Source of the DNA: Coenobita brevimanus
Lineage: Eukaryota; Arthropoda; Malacostraca; Decapoda; Coenobitidae
Direction of reading: 5' to 3'
Length of the DNA: 64,000 bases
NCBI GenBank assembly: GCA_032717465.1
Contig: CM064653.1
Coordinates: 38,679,555-38,743,554, forward strand
The notes under the pieces are model-generated. The model made no database searches. It was not told the DNA's origin and saw nothing but the letters and a program-made list of their open reading frames with translations. This document shows, in pieces, positions 1 through 10,190 of this stretch. Every line of letters starts with the position of its first letter. The first letter of the stretch is position 1. A program made the position numbers and the translations under genes.

Positions 1-90
1 CCACAATATCCCTTCATCTCCCTCTCCCTCAATATCCCTCCCCTCCTCCACACATCCCTACCAAAATCACCAGAAATAGTCATGCTTTTG

Positions 91-91
<1 letters not shown>

Positions 92-142
<51 letters not shown>
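92..142. repeat. (GT)n microsatellite
   Basis: About 25 uninterrupted GT units. A shorter (AC)n run with one CG interruption follows at 215-242. No gene is visible in 1-210. Confidence 0.97.
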
Positions 143-145
<3 letters not shown>

Positions 146-249
146 GAAGGGGGACTGCATAATCAGCATGTTTTGAACTGGTTAACAATTTAACTTCCCG
201 CTCCACCTCCCTCCTCACACACACACGCACACACACACACACGGGGGGG

Positions 250-452
250 AGGGGGTGGCGCGGCAGTGCAATATAGTGTAGTGTGGTGGTGTGGTGCAGC
301 ATAGTGTAGCGTCGTCCATGTGGTGTGGTGAGGTGTGGTGGGATGAGGTGCAGTGTAGTGTAGTGAAGTAGTGTAGTATAACGTCATGTACCGAAGTGCA
401 CTGAATTATAATGGAGCACAGTGTAGTGTAGTGTAGTGTAGTGTAGGGTAAT
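250..452. repeat. Degenerate TAGTG-type minisatellite
   Basis: The stretch is built from short units such as TAGTG, GTGTAG and GTGGTG, least diverged at 418-447. The open frames across it, rich in Tyr, Thr and His on the minus strand, are by-products of the repeat. The next 150 bases (453-600) hold nothing I recognise. Confidence 0.85.
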
Positions 453-599
453 GTGATATTTCTAACCTCTTCACACTGATGTTTCAAATAAAATATATAT
501 CCGTCACGAGATCACGAAAATCGAACCACCCACCTGACATAAATAACGACATATACGCCAATGACACATGGCTAAATGGCGAGTCGAAATACACCGCTA

Positions 600-985
600 G
601 AGGAATAATTTGCACGAGCAATTATGTGTACGAGGAATACTGAGCAACTGTAATTATATGCAAAACGGAATAATTTGAGAGGGTAATAATTTGCAAGAGG
701 GAATAATTTGCAAGAGGGAATAATTTGCGAGAGGGAATAATTTGCGAGAGAATAATATGTGAGGGTAATAATTTGCAAGAGGGAATAATTTGCGAGAGGG
801 AATAATTTGCAAGAGGGAATAATTTGCGAGAGGGAATAATTTGCATGAGGGAATAATTTGCGAGAGGGAATAATTTGTGAGGGTAATAATTTGCAAGAGG
901 GAATAATTTGCAAGAGGGAATAATTTGCGAGAGGGAATAATTTGCGAGAGGGAATAATCTGCAAGAGGGAATAATTTGCAGGACT
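600..985. repeat. 17-bp minisatellite, about 20 copies
   Basis: The unit is GAGGGAATAATTTGCRA (17 bp), with some shortened units (GAGGGTAATAATTTGC). Since 17 is not a multiple of 3, every minus-strand frame reads as a 17-residue repeat containing ANYSL and QIIPS. That explains the overlapping minus-strand open frames here; they are not genes. Confidence 0.95.
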
Positions 986-1013
986 TGTCATTTTCAGAAC
1001 TCATTGTTTGAAC

Positions 1014-1083
1014 TGCTACACACCCACACACAGCCTACTCAAATCTGCATCCCCTCATCCACGCCCACACCCCGAACACTAAA

Positions 1084-1114
<31 letters not shown>

Positions 1115-1203
1115 TATTTCCTACTGTCTCTCTCTTTCCCTGTATTTCTGCTAGCAACACACACACACACAGATTTTTATATTCCCTACACCCATCCACC
1201 TAA

Positions 1204-1239
<36 letters not shown>
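1014..1239. repeat. AC-rich region with three (AC)n runs
   Basis: (AC)n runs lie at about 1087-1113, 1158-1172 and 1206-1239, separated by C-rich linker. The last run abuts the first base of the SINE at 1240 and resumes after its A tail at 1585. Confidence 0.9.
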
Positions 1240-1241
<2 letters not shown>

Positions 1242-1567
1242 TGGCTCAATCGGTAGAGAGGTGGCCTGCAGTCCTAACGGACCCAAGTTCGAATCCCGGC
1301 TGGGGCAGGGAACAGTTTAAGGATTTGAATTTCATTAAATCAGGCTTTACTGATCTACCAGAAGACCTGCCGACATGTCGTAAAAATACCCCCGCTAATA
1401 CCAATACACCAGTCCTGTATGAGACAGCCCTAGCATGTATTCAATATGGACGGTGGGTGTTAGCGCCGAAGTGGTGACATGTAGAGGTGTATTGTATGTA
1501 GGAGGACTGCTGGGCCTTGATAGCAGGCTGTGAAGCCTATGCCCAGAGTCGGACACATAAAAAAAAA

Positions 1568-1584
<17 letters not shown>
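1240..1584 (+). mobile_element. tRNA-derived SINE, full length, with A tail
   Basis: The head starts GGTGGCTCAATCGG and carries both internal RNA polymerase III promoter boxes: an A box at about 1242-1253 (TGGCTCAATCGG) and a B box at about 1288-1298 (AGTTCGAATCC, one change from the consensus). A body of about 240 bp follows, ending in a pure A run at 1559-1584. The right part of the body (about 1386-1558) recurs at 21778-21950, which shows an interspersed family. The head is not a tRNA gene: the flanks are microsatellite and no acceptor stem closes the fold. SINEs have no coding capacity and depend on a LINE reverse transcriptase. The insertion lies inside an (AC)n array, so a target duplication cannot be told from the array. 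The family name is unknown to me. Confidence 0.85.
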
Positions 1585-1598
<14 letters not shown>

Positions 1599-1611
1599 CA
1601 CACACACACAA
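1585..1611. repeat. (CA)n continuing after the SINE
   Basis: This is the continuation of the (AC)n array of 1206-1239 on the other side of the SINE. The two halves together suggest one array before insertion. Confidence 0.9.
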
Positions 1612-3440
1612 TTTCCTACTCTCTCACATATCCACCCACATCTGCACCCATCTACAGCCCATCCCTCACACCTACATATCCTCCCCACACATCCACCTCA
1701 TAATCCCTCCATCCATTCCCACATCCACACCCACACCTACACCCACATCGGCCACACACCCACCAGCCTCAACTCTGACCTTCAATATCTCGCTAACTTC
1801 TTCTAATCTCAGCTGATGGGTGATGGGAGCCCCTTTCCTTCCTCTTCCCACCCCCTCTCCCTCCCTCTTTCCTCTTGCTGCCTCTTTCCCTTCCCTCTCC
1901 GCCCTTCCTCCCTCCCCTGGCCTTCCTCCACTCCTCTATCTTTCCTCCATCCTTCCGTCTCACGCAGAATAGAACTACGCTCTTCCCTTCTTATAATCTT
2001 CCTTTCTTACCTCTTTCCTTTTCCCCTTCGCTCATTTTCACTGATTCCTCTCTCTCTCTCCCTCTTTCTCTCTCGGGATAGCCATAGTTCCCTCATCTGC
2101 ACCTCCCCTTTCGTCTCTCCATCCTCCCTCCGCCTCTCCTCCTCTACCCCCTACTTCTGTTCTACCTCCTCCCCCCCACAGTTCCTCATTCCTCTCCCTC
2201 CCTCTCCTCCCATCATATTCTAATTTCCACCTTCCCTCTCCCTCCGTCTCCCCCTCCTTTGTCTCCTCTATCACCTTCCTCCCCTCCCTCCGTCTCCCCC
2301 TCCTTTGTCTCCTCTATCACCTTCCTCCCCTCCCTCCGTGTCTCCCCTCTTCCTCTCCCTCTCCCCACCTCCTCTATCCCATCTGGTCCTCGTCCTTCAT
2401 ATTGTTATTTTCGCCCCTACTCTTTAGCTCCTCTTTCCTCCCCCCTTCCCTCCCTCCTCTTCTCCTCTCCTCTCTCACTCCTGCCTTTTCCCTCTCTTCC
2501 TCGCCTTCCATCTCCATCTGAATTTTCAACTAATCCATTCCTCCCCCCTTCCCCACCCTCTCTCTTATTTCTCACTTCGAACTTCCCTCTCCCCTCCCAA
2601 CTCTCCCCTACATTCTCTCTCTCTCTCTCTCTCTCAATCACTTCGAACTTCCCTCTCCCATCTCCCCTACTTTCTCTTCTTCCCTTTCCCACAGGAAGCC
2701 TTTCTGCTTTTCTATCGTTATCTTTAGCTGTTAGATTAGTTTTTTTTAGTTATAACTTTCCTATTCAAAACAGCCACGTCAGGACCAACTGTTATGTTGC
2801 TGTTTGCTTTCCTTTGTACTCCCAGTGTAGCTACCTCCTACCTCCTGTTCTCTCATTCTGCGTCTTCCCTCCCTCCCTCCCTTCCACCTTCCCACTCACA
2901 TTTTCTGTCCTCCCTACCTTCTTTCTTCTTCATGTTTTTCCTGCCTTCCCTTCCCATTCCGTCCTCTAACCTACCTTCCCACCACCCAACTTTTCTACCC
3001 CAGCTTCGTTTCCTCCTCCTCCTTTCACCTTTCTTCCTCTCTCTCTCTCTCTCCCTTCCCCCACTTCGTCCGTTTCCCCTCCCTCCTGCAACTGTCCTTC
3101 CCTCCTCTCCCCCCTCTCTCCTCAACGTCCCTCCATCCTTCCTTCCCCCCCCCTCTTTCTCCACTCTCCCTCCTCCCTCTCCTTGTTTCCTTTCTGCCAT
3201 CCTCCCTTTCCCCTATCCCTCTTCGCTCACTCTCTTCTTTCTCCCATCTTCCTACCCACTCCCTTTTCTCCCATGTTCCTCCCTTCCTTCCCTCTCCCTG
3301 ATGTCCCTAACCTCTCCCTCCCTCCCTATCTCCATTATCCCACGTAAATCACAACCTTCGCTACCCCTCCACCTCTTCTTCTTTCCTTGCTTCCACGGTC
3401 TCCTCTCCATCTACCCTTCCCCATCACAAGCTTTCCTTAG
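1612..3440. repeat. Long polypyrimidine tract 1
   Basis: For 1.8 kb the plus strand is almost entirely C and T. Plus-strand frames read as Ser/Leu/Pro/Phe-rich and minus-strand frames as Arg/Glu/Gly-rich, so the long open frames here are compositional. Inside are a local duplication of about 48 bp (about 2237-2334) and a repeated ACTTCGAACTTCCCTCTCCC motif (about 2573 and 2640). A less biased segment at 2701-2823 is annotated separately. Confidence 0.9.
2701..2823 (+). repeat. Shared header segment of pyrimidine tracts, copy 1
   Basis: This mixed-composition 120-bp segment contains CAGCCACGTCAGGACC and ends TTGCTTTCCTTTGTACTCCC. Related segments at 10951-11068, 15279-15399 and 53309-53421 also sit immediately before long C/T tracts, so header and tract behave as one dispersed repeat. 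Confidence 0.7.
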
Positions 3441-3458
3441 AGAATAGAAGGATACTGA

Positions 3459-3498
<40 letters not shown>

Positions 3499-3675
3499 CG
3501 ATCATGATAACGATGATTGAAGATGACGACAACGACGAAGACAACGGCGAAGATGATGATGATGATGATGACGACTATGATGATGATGACGACTATGATG
3601 ATGATGATGACGACTGTGAAGATGATGATAATGATGACGACGATGAAGATGATGATGATGATGACGACGAATCCA
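3459..3675. repeat. (GAT/GAC)n trinucleotide array
   Basis: A pure (GAT)n block at about 3461-3497 passes into an imperfect GAT/GAC/GAA mixture. It translates as Met, Asp/Glu or His runs depending on frame. I treat it as a trinucleotide repeat and not an acidic protein, because no open sequence flanks it. Confidence 0.92.
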
Positions 3676-4939
3676 GGCACGAGGTCGTGGGCGGAACAAC
3701 ACTGGGGTATGGAGGGGGTGAGGTGGATGAAACTGGACGCAGTTGAGAGAATGATCTACCACTACACGTACTTCAAGTGTACAACAAACCTCGGGTGAAG
3801 TTGGAAGCAGCTGAGAGAATTACTACCAAACTTACTTCACGTGTACGAAACAAACTTTAGGATGGAAGAATTAGGTACTGTTTTATTTCCTGAAGTGGGC
3901 GGCGTATACGGAGGAAAATTACTTGCGTTAAAATACTTCTCAATGAGTTTTAATCTGACTACCCCAACACGATGCTTAACAGAAGGAGACACAAGGTAAA
4001 CAGAGAGATACCGATACCTCCAGTTACATTTCTTAGACAAATTACACACTTGACACTATGCTCTGGCTTTATTTAGCACAATGCATTCGGAGGTTGATAC
4101 AGTGTTGAAATAGCGAAGGGATGAAGGTGGTGGCGACCATCATCCACTCACTTCATGTAGTGCTGCCTACTTCTTCCTTATTCTTTTTCTTTTTTTCTTT
4201 TTTTTCTGTGCCTGCCCTCCTCTCTTCCTATTTCTCCCATCTTCTATCACTTCTTATTGCTTTTCTTTCCTTTACAGGTGGTTTTACATTGACTGACAAG
4301 CCATGTGGTTTCCTGTAAGCCAAGAAACCATTTACAACGCTGGGTGGTAACCATATAACCAAACCATACGTGCTCCCTACGTGTCAGCAAGTGGGTTGGT
4401 GGAGGGTTAGTGCCCCTCCCCGTAAAACAAATAACTCAAAGTCAATGGCCACCCCTTACGGGATTATGGCGTCTGGCAATAGACAGACAGATAGAAGAAG
4501 TAAACAAAGGTGAAAATGGCAGGCTCTTCACCTCTACCCCAGCCTCCATAACTGGGAACAAGGGGTAATGGATGTAAAGTACGAATCTATAAGGCAAACC
4601 TGGTCCCACACGATGACCCTTCACATTTTAACTTACCTCTCTCCAAGTGATTTTATTTGGCTAAGGATATCGGTACAATTTTTCAAACAAACTGGGAAAT
4701 AACCTTCATTAACCCCTTCATTACCAGTACGCTCTCCTAATTTATTTTAGCTTTACTTTCGTTTATTTTTTAATGCAAAGAAGAAAGAACCAAAGACTAA
4801 GATCCAGCATTGCTATTATTTCTAAGTAAAAAAAAAAAAAAAAAAAAAAAAAGACAATCAAGACAGAACTGAACAAAACAATCTGGCGACGGTACAAGTA
4901 AACAAGACAATCGTAGTGAAAGATTTAGCCCACTCACTG
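3676..4939. other. Unassigned non-repetitive DNA
   Basis: No coding, RNA or mobile-element signature is recognisable here. The stretch holds a pyrimidine-rich patch (4150-4260) and an A run at 4828-4853. Short open frames (60-70 codons) show no motif. Confidence 0.5.
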
Positions 4940-5302
4940 CACGGCGATTCCTCAATAAAAATCGTCTGGAATGATGGCGGAAATACCAAAGTTCAACCAT
5001 CGCAGTGAAGGGATTATAGAGCTTTAAATCCTCTCGCAGTGAAGGGATTATAGAACTTTAAATCCTCTCGCAATGAAGGGATTATAGAGTTTTTAATCCT
5101 CTCACAGTGAAGGGATTATAGAGCTTGTAATCCTCTCACAATGAAGGGATTATAGAGCTTTTAATCCTCTCGCAGTGAAGGGATTATAGAGCTTTTAATC
5201 CTCTCGCCAGGCAGGAAATTCCCTCAGCCGAATAAAATCGTCCGGGATTAAGGAAAATAATGTGATGCCGGAAGTTCAGCCATCTCAGTGAAAGGCTTAA
5301 GG
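4940..5302. repeat. TTAA palindromic family remnants flanking a minisatellite
   Basis: Two arm fragments of the palindromic family lie at about 4953-4990 (core AATCGTCTGG) and 5226-5302 (GAATAAAATCGTCCGG, then a CAGTGAAAGGCTTAA terminus). The 34-bp array at 5000-5207 sits between them. It looks like one family member broken up by expansion of its own terminus. Confidence 0.6.
5000..5207. repeat. 34-bp minisatellite, six copies
   Basis: Six units of 34 bp start TCGCAGTGAAGGGATTATAG and end AATCCTC, with a partial seventh. The first half matches the terminus of the palindromic family (compare CGTACTGAAGGGGTTAA at other copies), suggesting the array grew from that terminus. Confidence 0.95.
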
Positions 5303-5539
5303 CGCGATTACCCCCCCCCCTCTCTCTCTCTCACACACACACACACCTTATCTTCATCTATCTCTCCCTCCTATTTCCCTCCTCCCCAACCTCTCCCTCC
5401 TAATTTCCTTGCTCCTCCTCCTCCTCCATATCTCACGTTCTCTCTCCTCCCTCCCTCCCTCTTATCCTGTCCTCTCCCTCCCTCCAATTTTCTCGGCTCC
5501 TCCTTCCACGTAATTCTCAATCTCTTCGCTTGTTCTTTA

Positions 5540-5574
<35 letters not shown>

Positions 5575-5640
5575 TAAATCTTCGAGCAGAGAACAACCCT
5601 TTCTATTAATATCAAATCCAGAACACATAAGGACTGTAAG
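5290..5640. repeat. C/T-rich tract with (CT)n
   Basis: Pyrimidine-rich DNA with (CT)n at about 5541-5571 and a short (CA)n at 5331-5345. No gene. Confidence 0.85.
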
Positions 5641-5763
<123 letters not shown>

Positions 5764-6032
5764 GGAACTTATTTAACTCCTTGTACTGTCATCAAAGTCC
5801 CGGATTTTACCTCTTACCTTTCTCTCAAATTCAATACCTTATCTGACCAGCTTTTTGCCTTCCTATCTACATTTCTGTCTGTCTGTCCTGTTGCATGTCT
5901 ATCTGTGTCTGTCTGTCTATCTATGTGTCTATTTGTGTCTGTCTGTCTGCTATTGTCTACCCATCCATCTATCTATCTATCTATCTGTCGATCTACTTTG
6001 CCTTCTATTATTTCTCGTCATAACAGACCATC

Positions 6033-6679
6033 TGTCATAAAGACTTTGTAGTTAATTGTAGAGAAGTATATTTTAGACTTGTGGTCGAGCGGCTTTTATA
6101 TCTTGTAGTAGTTTCCCCACCAGATGTCATGTAGTGACGGGAGAGGTAAAGAATAGTATGGGACTATTTTTATTGTCTTGGAAATATTAAACAGGTATAA
6201 TAGTATAAGTCCTGGGTAGCTACCTCCCTGTCTCGCTATCTCTCTCTCTCTCTCTGTTCTAAGGCTAATCTCCGTCTCGACCTCTCTCTAGGGTCGCTTG
6301 TCTCCTTCTGTCTAGCCTGTTCGGTGGCTAATCTCCGTCTCGACCTCTCTCTAGGGTCGCTTGTCTCCTTCTGTCTAGCCTGTTCGGTGGCTAATCTAGG
6401 TCTGAGCTCTCTTTCCTAAATTCTGGTATAGCAGGGGTGTGTCACATGTGTTCCTCGTGGGTGTTTGTTCACGAGAGGACTGCTGACAGCTAACTGCATC
6501 ATCTCCTTACTGGCCGCTGTCGTCAGCTTTCCTCAGTGTAAGCATGTTTAGCATTGCTCGATTCTCGCAGACACAACACCTTCTCATCATTTGACTTCCT
6601 GCTTCTATCTGTCTCTCTATCTATCTATTTATCTATCTATCTAGTATGATTTGCAATTATAATATGGAGACCTACCACA
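6033..6679 (-). repeat. Left LTR (3' LTR in element orientation)
   Basis: 647 bp, TG...CA ends. It contains a 63-bp tandem duplication (6263-6388), a short (TCTC)n and an (ATCT)n run (about 6615-6652). On the minus strand TATAAAAG lies at 6093-6100, about 60 bp from the LTR's sense 3' edge. The minus-strand sequence just before it, GGCAGAGCAA at 6680-6689, is a weak candidate polypurine primer. Confidence 0.88.
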
Positions 6680-7108
6680 TTGCTCTGCCGCGCAAAAATG
6701 GCGTACCATCGACATTTAATAGTTATAATATATTAATACATACTACATACACATTATAATGAACTTATAAGCTAATTAAGTGAAATACATTATATTGTAA
6801 AGTAACATAATTGTATGAATATTGTATACATATATTATTCATAGTAAATAGTGATTATTCAGTAATATTACGCATATAATTGTGCAATGGTAATACTGCA
6901 AGGTTATACATTACATATTTGAGTTATCACTTTAGTAATGTCTAATATTTCACCTAACTTGTATGATGATACTGGTAATACAGAATTGTGCTATAATTGT
7001 ATGACTTATAATATTGTACTAACATTGTGGTACTACATAATTGTAACATTTTATGAATTGTTACCAAATATTGTGTTAATGCATAATTGTGTTGGCCTTA
7101 TAATTGTA

Positions 7109-7730
7109 GTTACATAAAAGTTACATCTTGTTAATGCAACTGTTTTGTCGTTACATAATTGTTACATATCGTTTGTAGGTACATAATTGTTGTTAAAGTT
7201 ACATAAAAGTTACATCTTGTTAATGCAACTGTTACATAATTGGCAAAGTGTAACATAATGCAATCGTTTGTCGTTACATAATTGTTACATATCGTTTGTA
7301 GGTACATAATTGTAGTTAAGGTTACATAAAAGTTACATCTTGTTAATGCAACTGTTACATAATTGGCAAAGTGTAACATAATGCAATCGTTTGTCGTTAC
7401 ATAATTGTTACATATCGTTTGTAGGTACATAATTGTTGTTAAAGTTACATAAAAGTTACATCTTGTTAATGCAACTGTTACATAATTGGCAAAGTGTAAC
7501 ATAATGCAATCGTTTGTCGTTACATAATTGTTACATATCGTTTGTAGGTACATAATTGTAGTTAAAGTTACATAAAAGTTACATCTTGTTAATGCAACTG
7601 TTACATAATTGGCAAAGTGTAACATAATGCAATCGTTTGTCGTTACATAATTGTTACATATCGTTTGTAGGTACATAATTGTAGTTAGTGTAACATAATG
7701 CAATCGTTTGTCGTTACATAATTATAGTAT
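7109..7730 (-). repeat. 123-bp tandem array inside the LTR element
   Basis: Units begin GTTACATAAAAGTTACATC at 7198, 7321, 7444 and 7567 (period exactly 123 bp), with partial units at both ends. The motif TTACATAATTG recurs within each unit. Since 123 = 3 x 41, one minus-strand frame stays open across the array as a 41-residue repeat (NYVT, LHFANYVT). The matching frame could be chance. No motif of a known protein is visible, and the repeats show few differences, so they are recently amplified or homogenised. Confidence 0.9.
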
Positions 7731-8681
7731 GGAGTTACATAATTGTAATAACTGCAGTCCTAACATATGCTGCGGTCGATGATAGTGATGATGTGTCGTG
7801 CCACTTGTATGTGGAGACAACAATTTGCTTTTTTGTTTGTAGATTATGTGGTATTTTGACTTATGTAGTAACATTTACACTTATTTTCATTTGTTTGTTA
7901 TGTGATCTTACTCTATTTCTCTTTTTTCTGTTTTACTTTTCTTTCTTTCTTTCTTTTTTTTTTTTTTTTGTATGTATTGATTTTCCATAGTTTGTTTCTC
8001 TTTGCTTGTGTACGCTTGTTTCCATGTTGTTCATGGTTACATAATTACTGGCTAATTTTCTTGGGATACTTTTTTAAAATTTAGTTTATATTGCACAGAT
8101 ACTATAAAATGATATTATATAGTCCCATATTTTGTTATTTTATATAAAAAATATATACATATACACTATATACAGTATTAACTATACACACTGATTCGTT
8201 GTTCACCTGTACCTATCGTGAGTAATATGTGTGTCAGCACTGTGTGGAAATCATTGTCTTCACGATTGTGTTGAAGATGTTCACTCTTGCTAACGGCATT
8301 TGTGTTGGCCATTTTTTTTTTTTTTTCTAGTTTACCTTGTAACTTAATTTATCTGTTTCCACTAGGTAGCTTTAATTAATAAATGTTTAATACAGTTCTT
8401 TTAATTGCTCACTGAGTAACTGTGATGGTATATTTTCTATATCACTTTGTAGATATAATATGTATAGTTGTATGTAAGAAACACGTATTTTATGTAGGTA
8501 TAAATGGTAACACTCGTTGGTAGTAAATAAATGTTATAATAGATGAATGAATGAATGAATACAGTGTAGAATATTTATTGTTGGTGCAAGTATTTAATGC
8601 TTGAATTATGAAGATAACTGAAGTAGGTATGTGTATTTAAGTTATAACTATACAACACGTTTTATATGTTTGTGCAGAAGC

Positions 8682-9218
8682 TTATTGTCTATCACTGTGT
8701 ATTGTATAAATGAAGTAACTATGTAACTCACTAATTTTTACCGTGGTGAGAATGGTGTGAGTGGTGTTGCACGTGGTGATAGCGTTGTCCTTCACGGGTT
8801 GATTAACGTGTTGTCGTCTCAGCACATGGTGACGTCGGCTTCCCACACTGGTAGCTGTGGTGAGTGAATGAGTAGCGATGAGTAACTTGAGTGAAGACGG
8901 GTGAGTAAGATGAGTTGTAAATATGGACTTGGTGTTTGCTTCGTGCATTGACCTCTGGGTCAGCAGGCGGGAGGGAGTGGTGGTTATGAGTTGTGAGTCG
9001 TCTCTCACTCTTCGTTTGTTTGTTTGTTTGTTTGTTTTCTTTCTTTCTTGATGTATTCTTGGTCCTTTCTCTAGTGATTTACTCGTTGTGGGATGAAGAC
9101 TGCCGCTACTTGTAGGTGCGTGTAGAAGATTATACAGACGACGTAGAGTTGTTAATTGTAGTTGATTGTAGATGGCTGTAGTTCGCTTATTCGTCGTAGA
9201 CTTGTAGACTATTTGCAC
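8682..9218 (-). CDS. Open frame of unknown function in LTR element interior
   Basis: A 178-codon frame on the presumed sense strand, between the primer site and the 123-bp array. The product would be rich in Thr, Ser, His and Arg. I see no zinc knuckle, protease DS/TG motif or reverse transcriptase box. Part of it reads through a (GTTT)n run near 9012-9035. A short frame (9338-9538, 66 codons) lies directly downstream of the primer site. A position next to the 5' LTR would suit a gag remnant, but nothing in the residues supports that, and chance openness is more likely. Confidence 0.15.
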   Translation of the reverse strand: MQIVYKSTTNKRTTAIYNQLQLTTLRRLYNLLHAPTSSGSLHPTTSKSLEKGPRIHQERKKTNKQTNKRRVRDDSQLITTTPSRLLTQRSMHEANTKSIFTTHLTHPSSLKLLIATHSLTTATSVGSRRHHVLRRQHVNQPVKDNAITTCNTTHTILTTVKISELHSYFIYTIHSDRQ

Positions 9219-9528
9219 TGTAGGCTGTATTTTGTAGGATTCAATGTAGAACTGAAGCTAATCTTGTAGTATCGGTTGCTTTTGTAGAAATTTGCTTTTA
9301 ATTCGGAGACGATGTCCGCAGATTTGCTGGTTTGTCGTTAAGCTACTTGCAAGGCGTCGAGTGATCTCTTGACCTCTGCATCAGCGTAATGATCTGGGAG
9401 ACGGAGGGGGATGGAGAGAAGCGTCAGGAGCCGGTTATGTTGTTGGTTGAGAGAGATATTCTTGTTTTCAATCTTGATATTTTGTAGGAATTTAATGTTG
9501 ATTCGTAGACGAGGTTCGTATACGTTCG

Positions 9529-9537
9529 CTGCTACCA
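9529..9537 (-). other. Putative primer binding site of the LTR element
   Basis: Minus strand reads TGGTAGCAG two bases inside the 5' LTR. These nine bases are complementary to the ...CTGCTACCA end of initiator tRNA-Met. The next bases (CGAACG) do not continue the match, so the primer is tentative. Confidence 0.55.
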
Positions 9538-9539
9538 AA

Positions 9540-10186
9540 TGTCATAAAGACTTTGTAGTTAATTGTAGAGAAGTATATTTTAGACTTGTGGTCGAGCGGC
9601 TTTTATATCTTGTAGTAGTTTCCCCACCAGATGTCATGTAGTGACGGGAGAGGTAAAGAATAGTATGGGACTATTTTTATTGTCTTGGAAATATTAAACA
9701 GGTATAATAGTATAAGTCCTGGGTAGCTACCTCCCTGTCTCGCTATCTCTCTCTCTCTCTCTGTTCTAAGGCTAATCTCCGTCTCGACCTCTCTCTAGGG
9801 TCGCTTGTCTCCTTCTGTCTAGCCTGTTCGGTGGCTAATCTCCGTCTCGACCTCTCTCTAGGGTCGCTTGTCTCCTTCTGTCTAGCCTGTTCGGTGGCTA
9901 ATCTAGGTCTGAGCTCTCTTTCCTAAATTCTGGTATAGCAGGGGTGTGTCACATGTGTTCCTCGTGGGTGTTTGTTCACGAGAGGACTGCTGACAGCTAA
10001 CTGCATCATCTCCTTACTGGCCGCTGTCGTCAGCTTTCCTCAGTGTAAGCATGTTTAGCATTGCTCGATTCTCGCAGACACAACACCTTCTCATCATTTG
10101 ACTTCCTGCTTCTATCTGTCTCTCTATCTATCTATTTATCTATCTATCTAGTATGATTTGCAATTATAATATGGAGACCTACCACA
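9540..10186 (-). repeat. Right LTR (5' LTR in element orientation)
   Basis: Matches 6033-6679 at an offset of 3507 bases over all 647 bp, including both copies of the 63-bp duplication (here 9770-9895). It is followed by CATC, the target duplication. Confidence 0.9.
9600..9607 (-). promoter_or_regulatory. TATA-like element in the LTR
   Basis: Minus strand TATAAAAG, the only strong TATA match seen in the LTR. It would place transcription start about 35 bases before the LTR edge and leave a short U5. This rests on the motif alone. Confidence 0.35.
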
Positions 10187-10190
10187 CATC

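Larger units (their letters stand above)
6033..10186 (-). mobile_element. Complete non-autonomous LTR retrotransposon-like element
   Basis: Two 647-bp direct repeats (6033-6679 and 9540-10186) begin TGTCA and end CCACA, giving TG...CA ends. They are flanked by the 4-bp direct repeat CATC (6029-6032 and 10187-10190). Reading both copies through, I find no difference between them. The sense strand is inferred to be minus: two bases inside the right-hand LTR the minus strand reads TGGTAGCAG, a standard primer-site start, whereas the plus strand has no such site after the left LTR. The 2,860-bp interior has no reverse transcriptase, integrase, protease or gag signature; it holds a 123-bp tandem array and anonymous open frames. 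The structure resembles LARD/TRIM-type elements, which rely on enzymes supplied by autonomous relatives. The identical LTRs imply a recent insertion. Confidence 0.88.

Noticed and set aside
1240..1310. Active tRNA gene
   Set aside because: Promoter boxes are present, but no acceptor stem or proper cloverleaf closes, and the SINE body and A tail follow.
3459..3746. Asp-rich acidic protein
   Set aside because: Trinucleotide GAT/GAC repeat; other frames read Met, His or Ile runs with equal openness.
7109..7730. CRISPR-like array
   Set aside because: The whole 123-bp unit repeats; there are no unique spacers between short repeats, and it lies in a eukaryotic LTR element. The same applies to 24053-24636 and 45612-46195.
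6033..10186. Plus-strand orientation of the LTR element
   Set aside because: After the left LTR the plus strand reads TTGCTCTGCC, with no TGG-type primer site, and there is no purine run before the right LTR.
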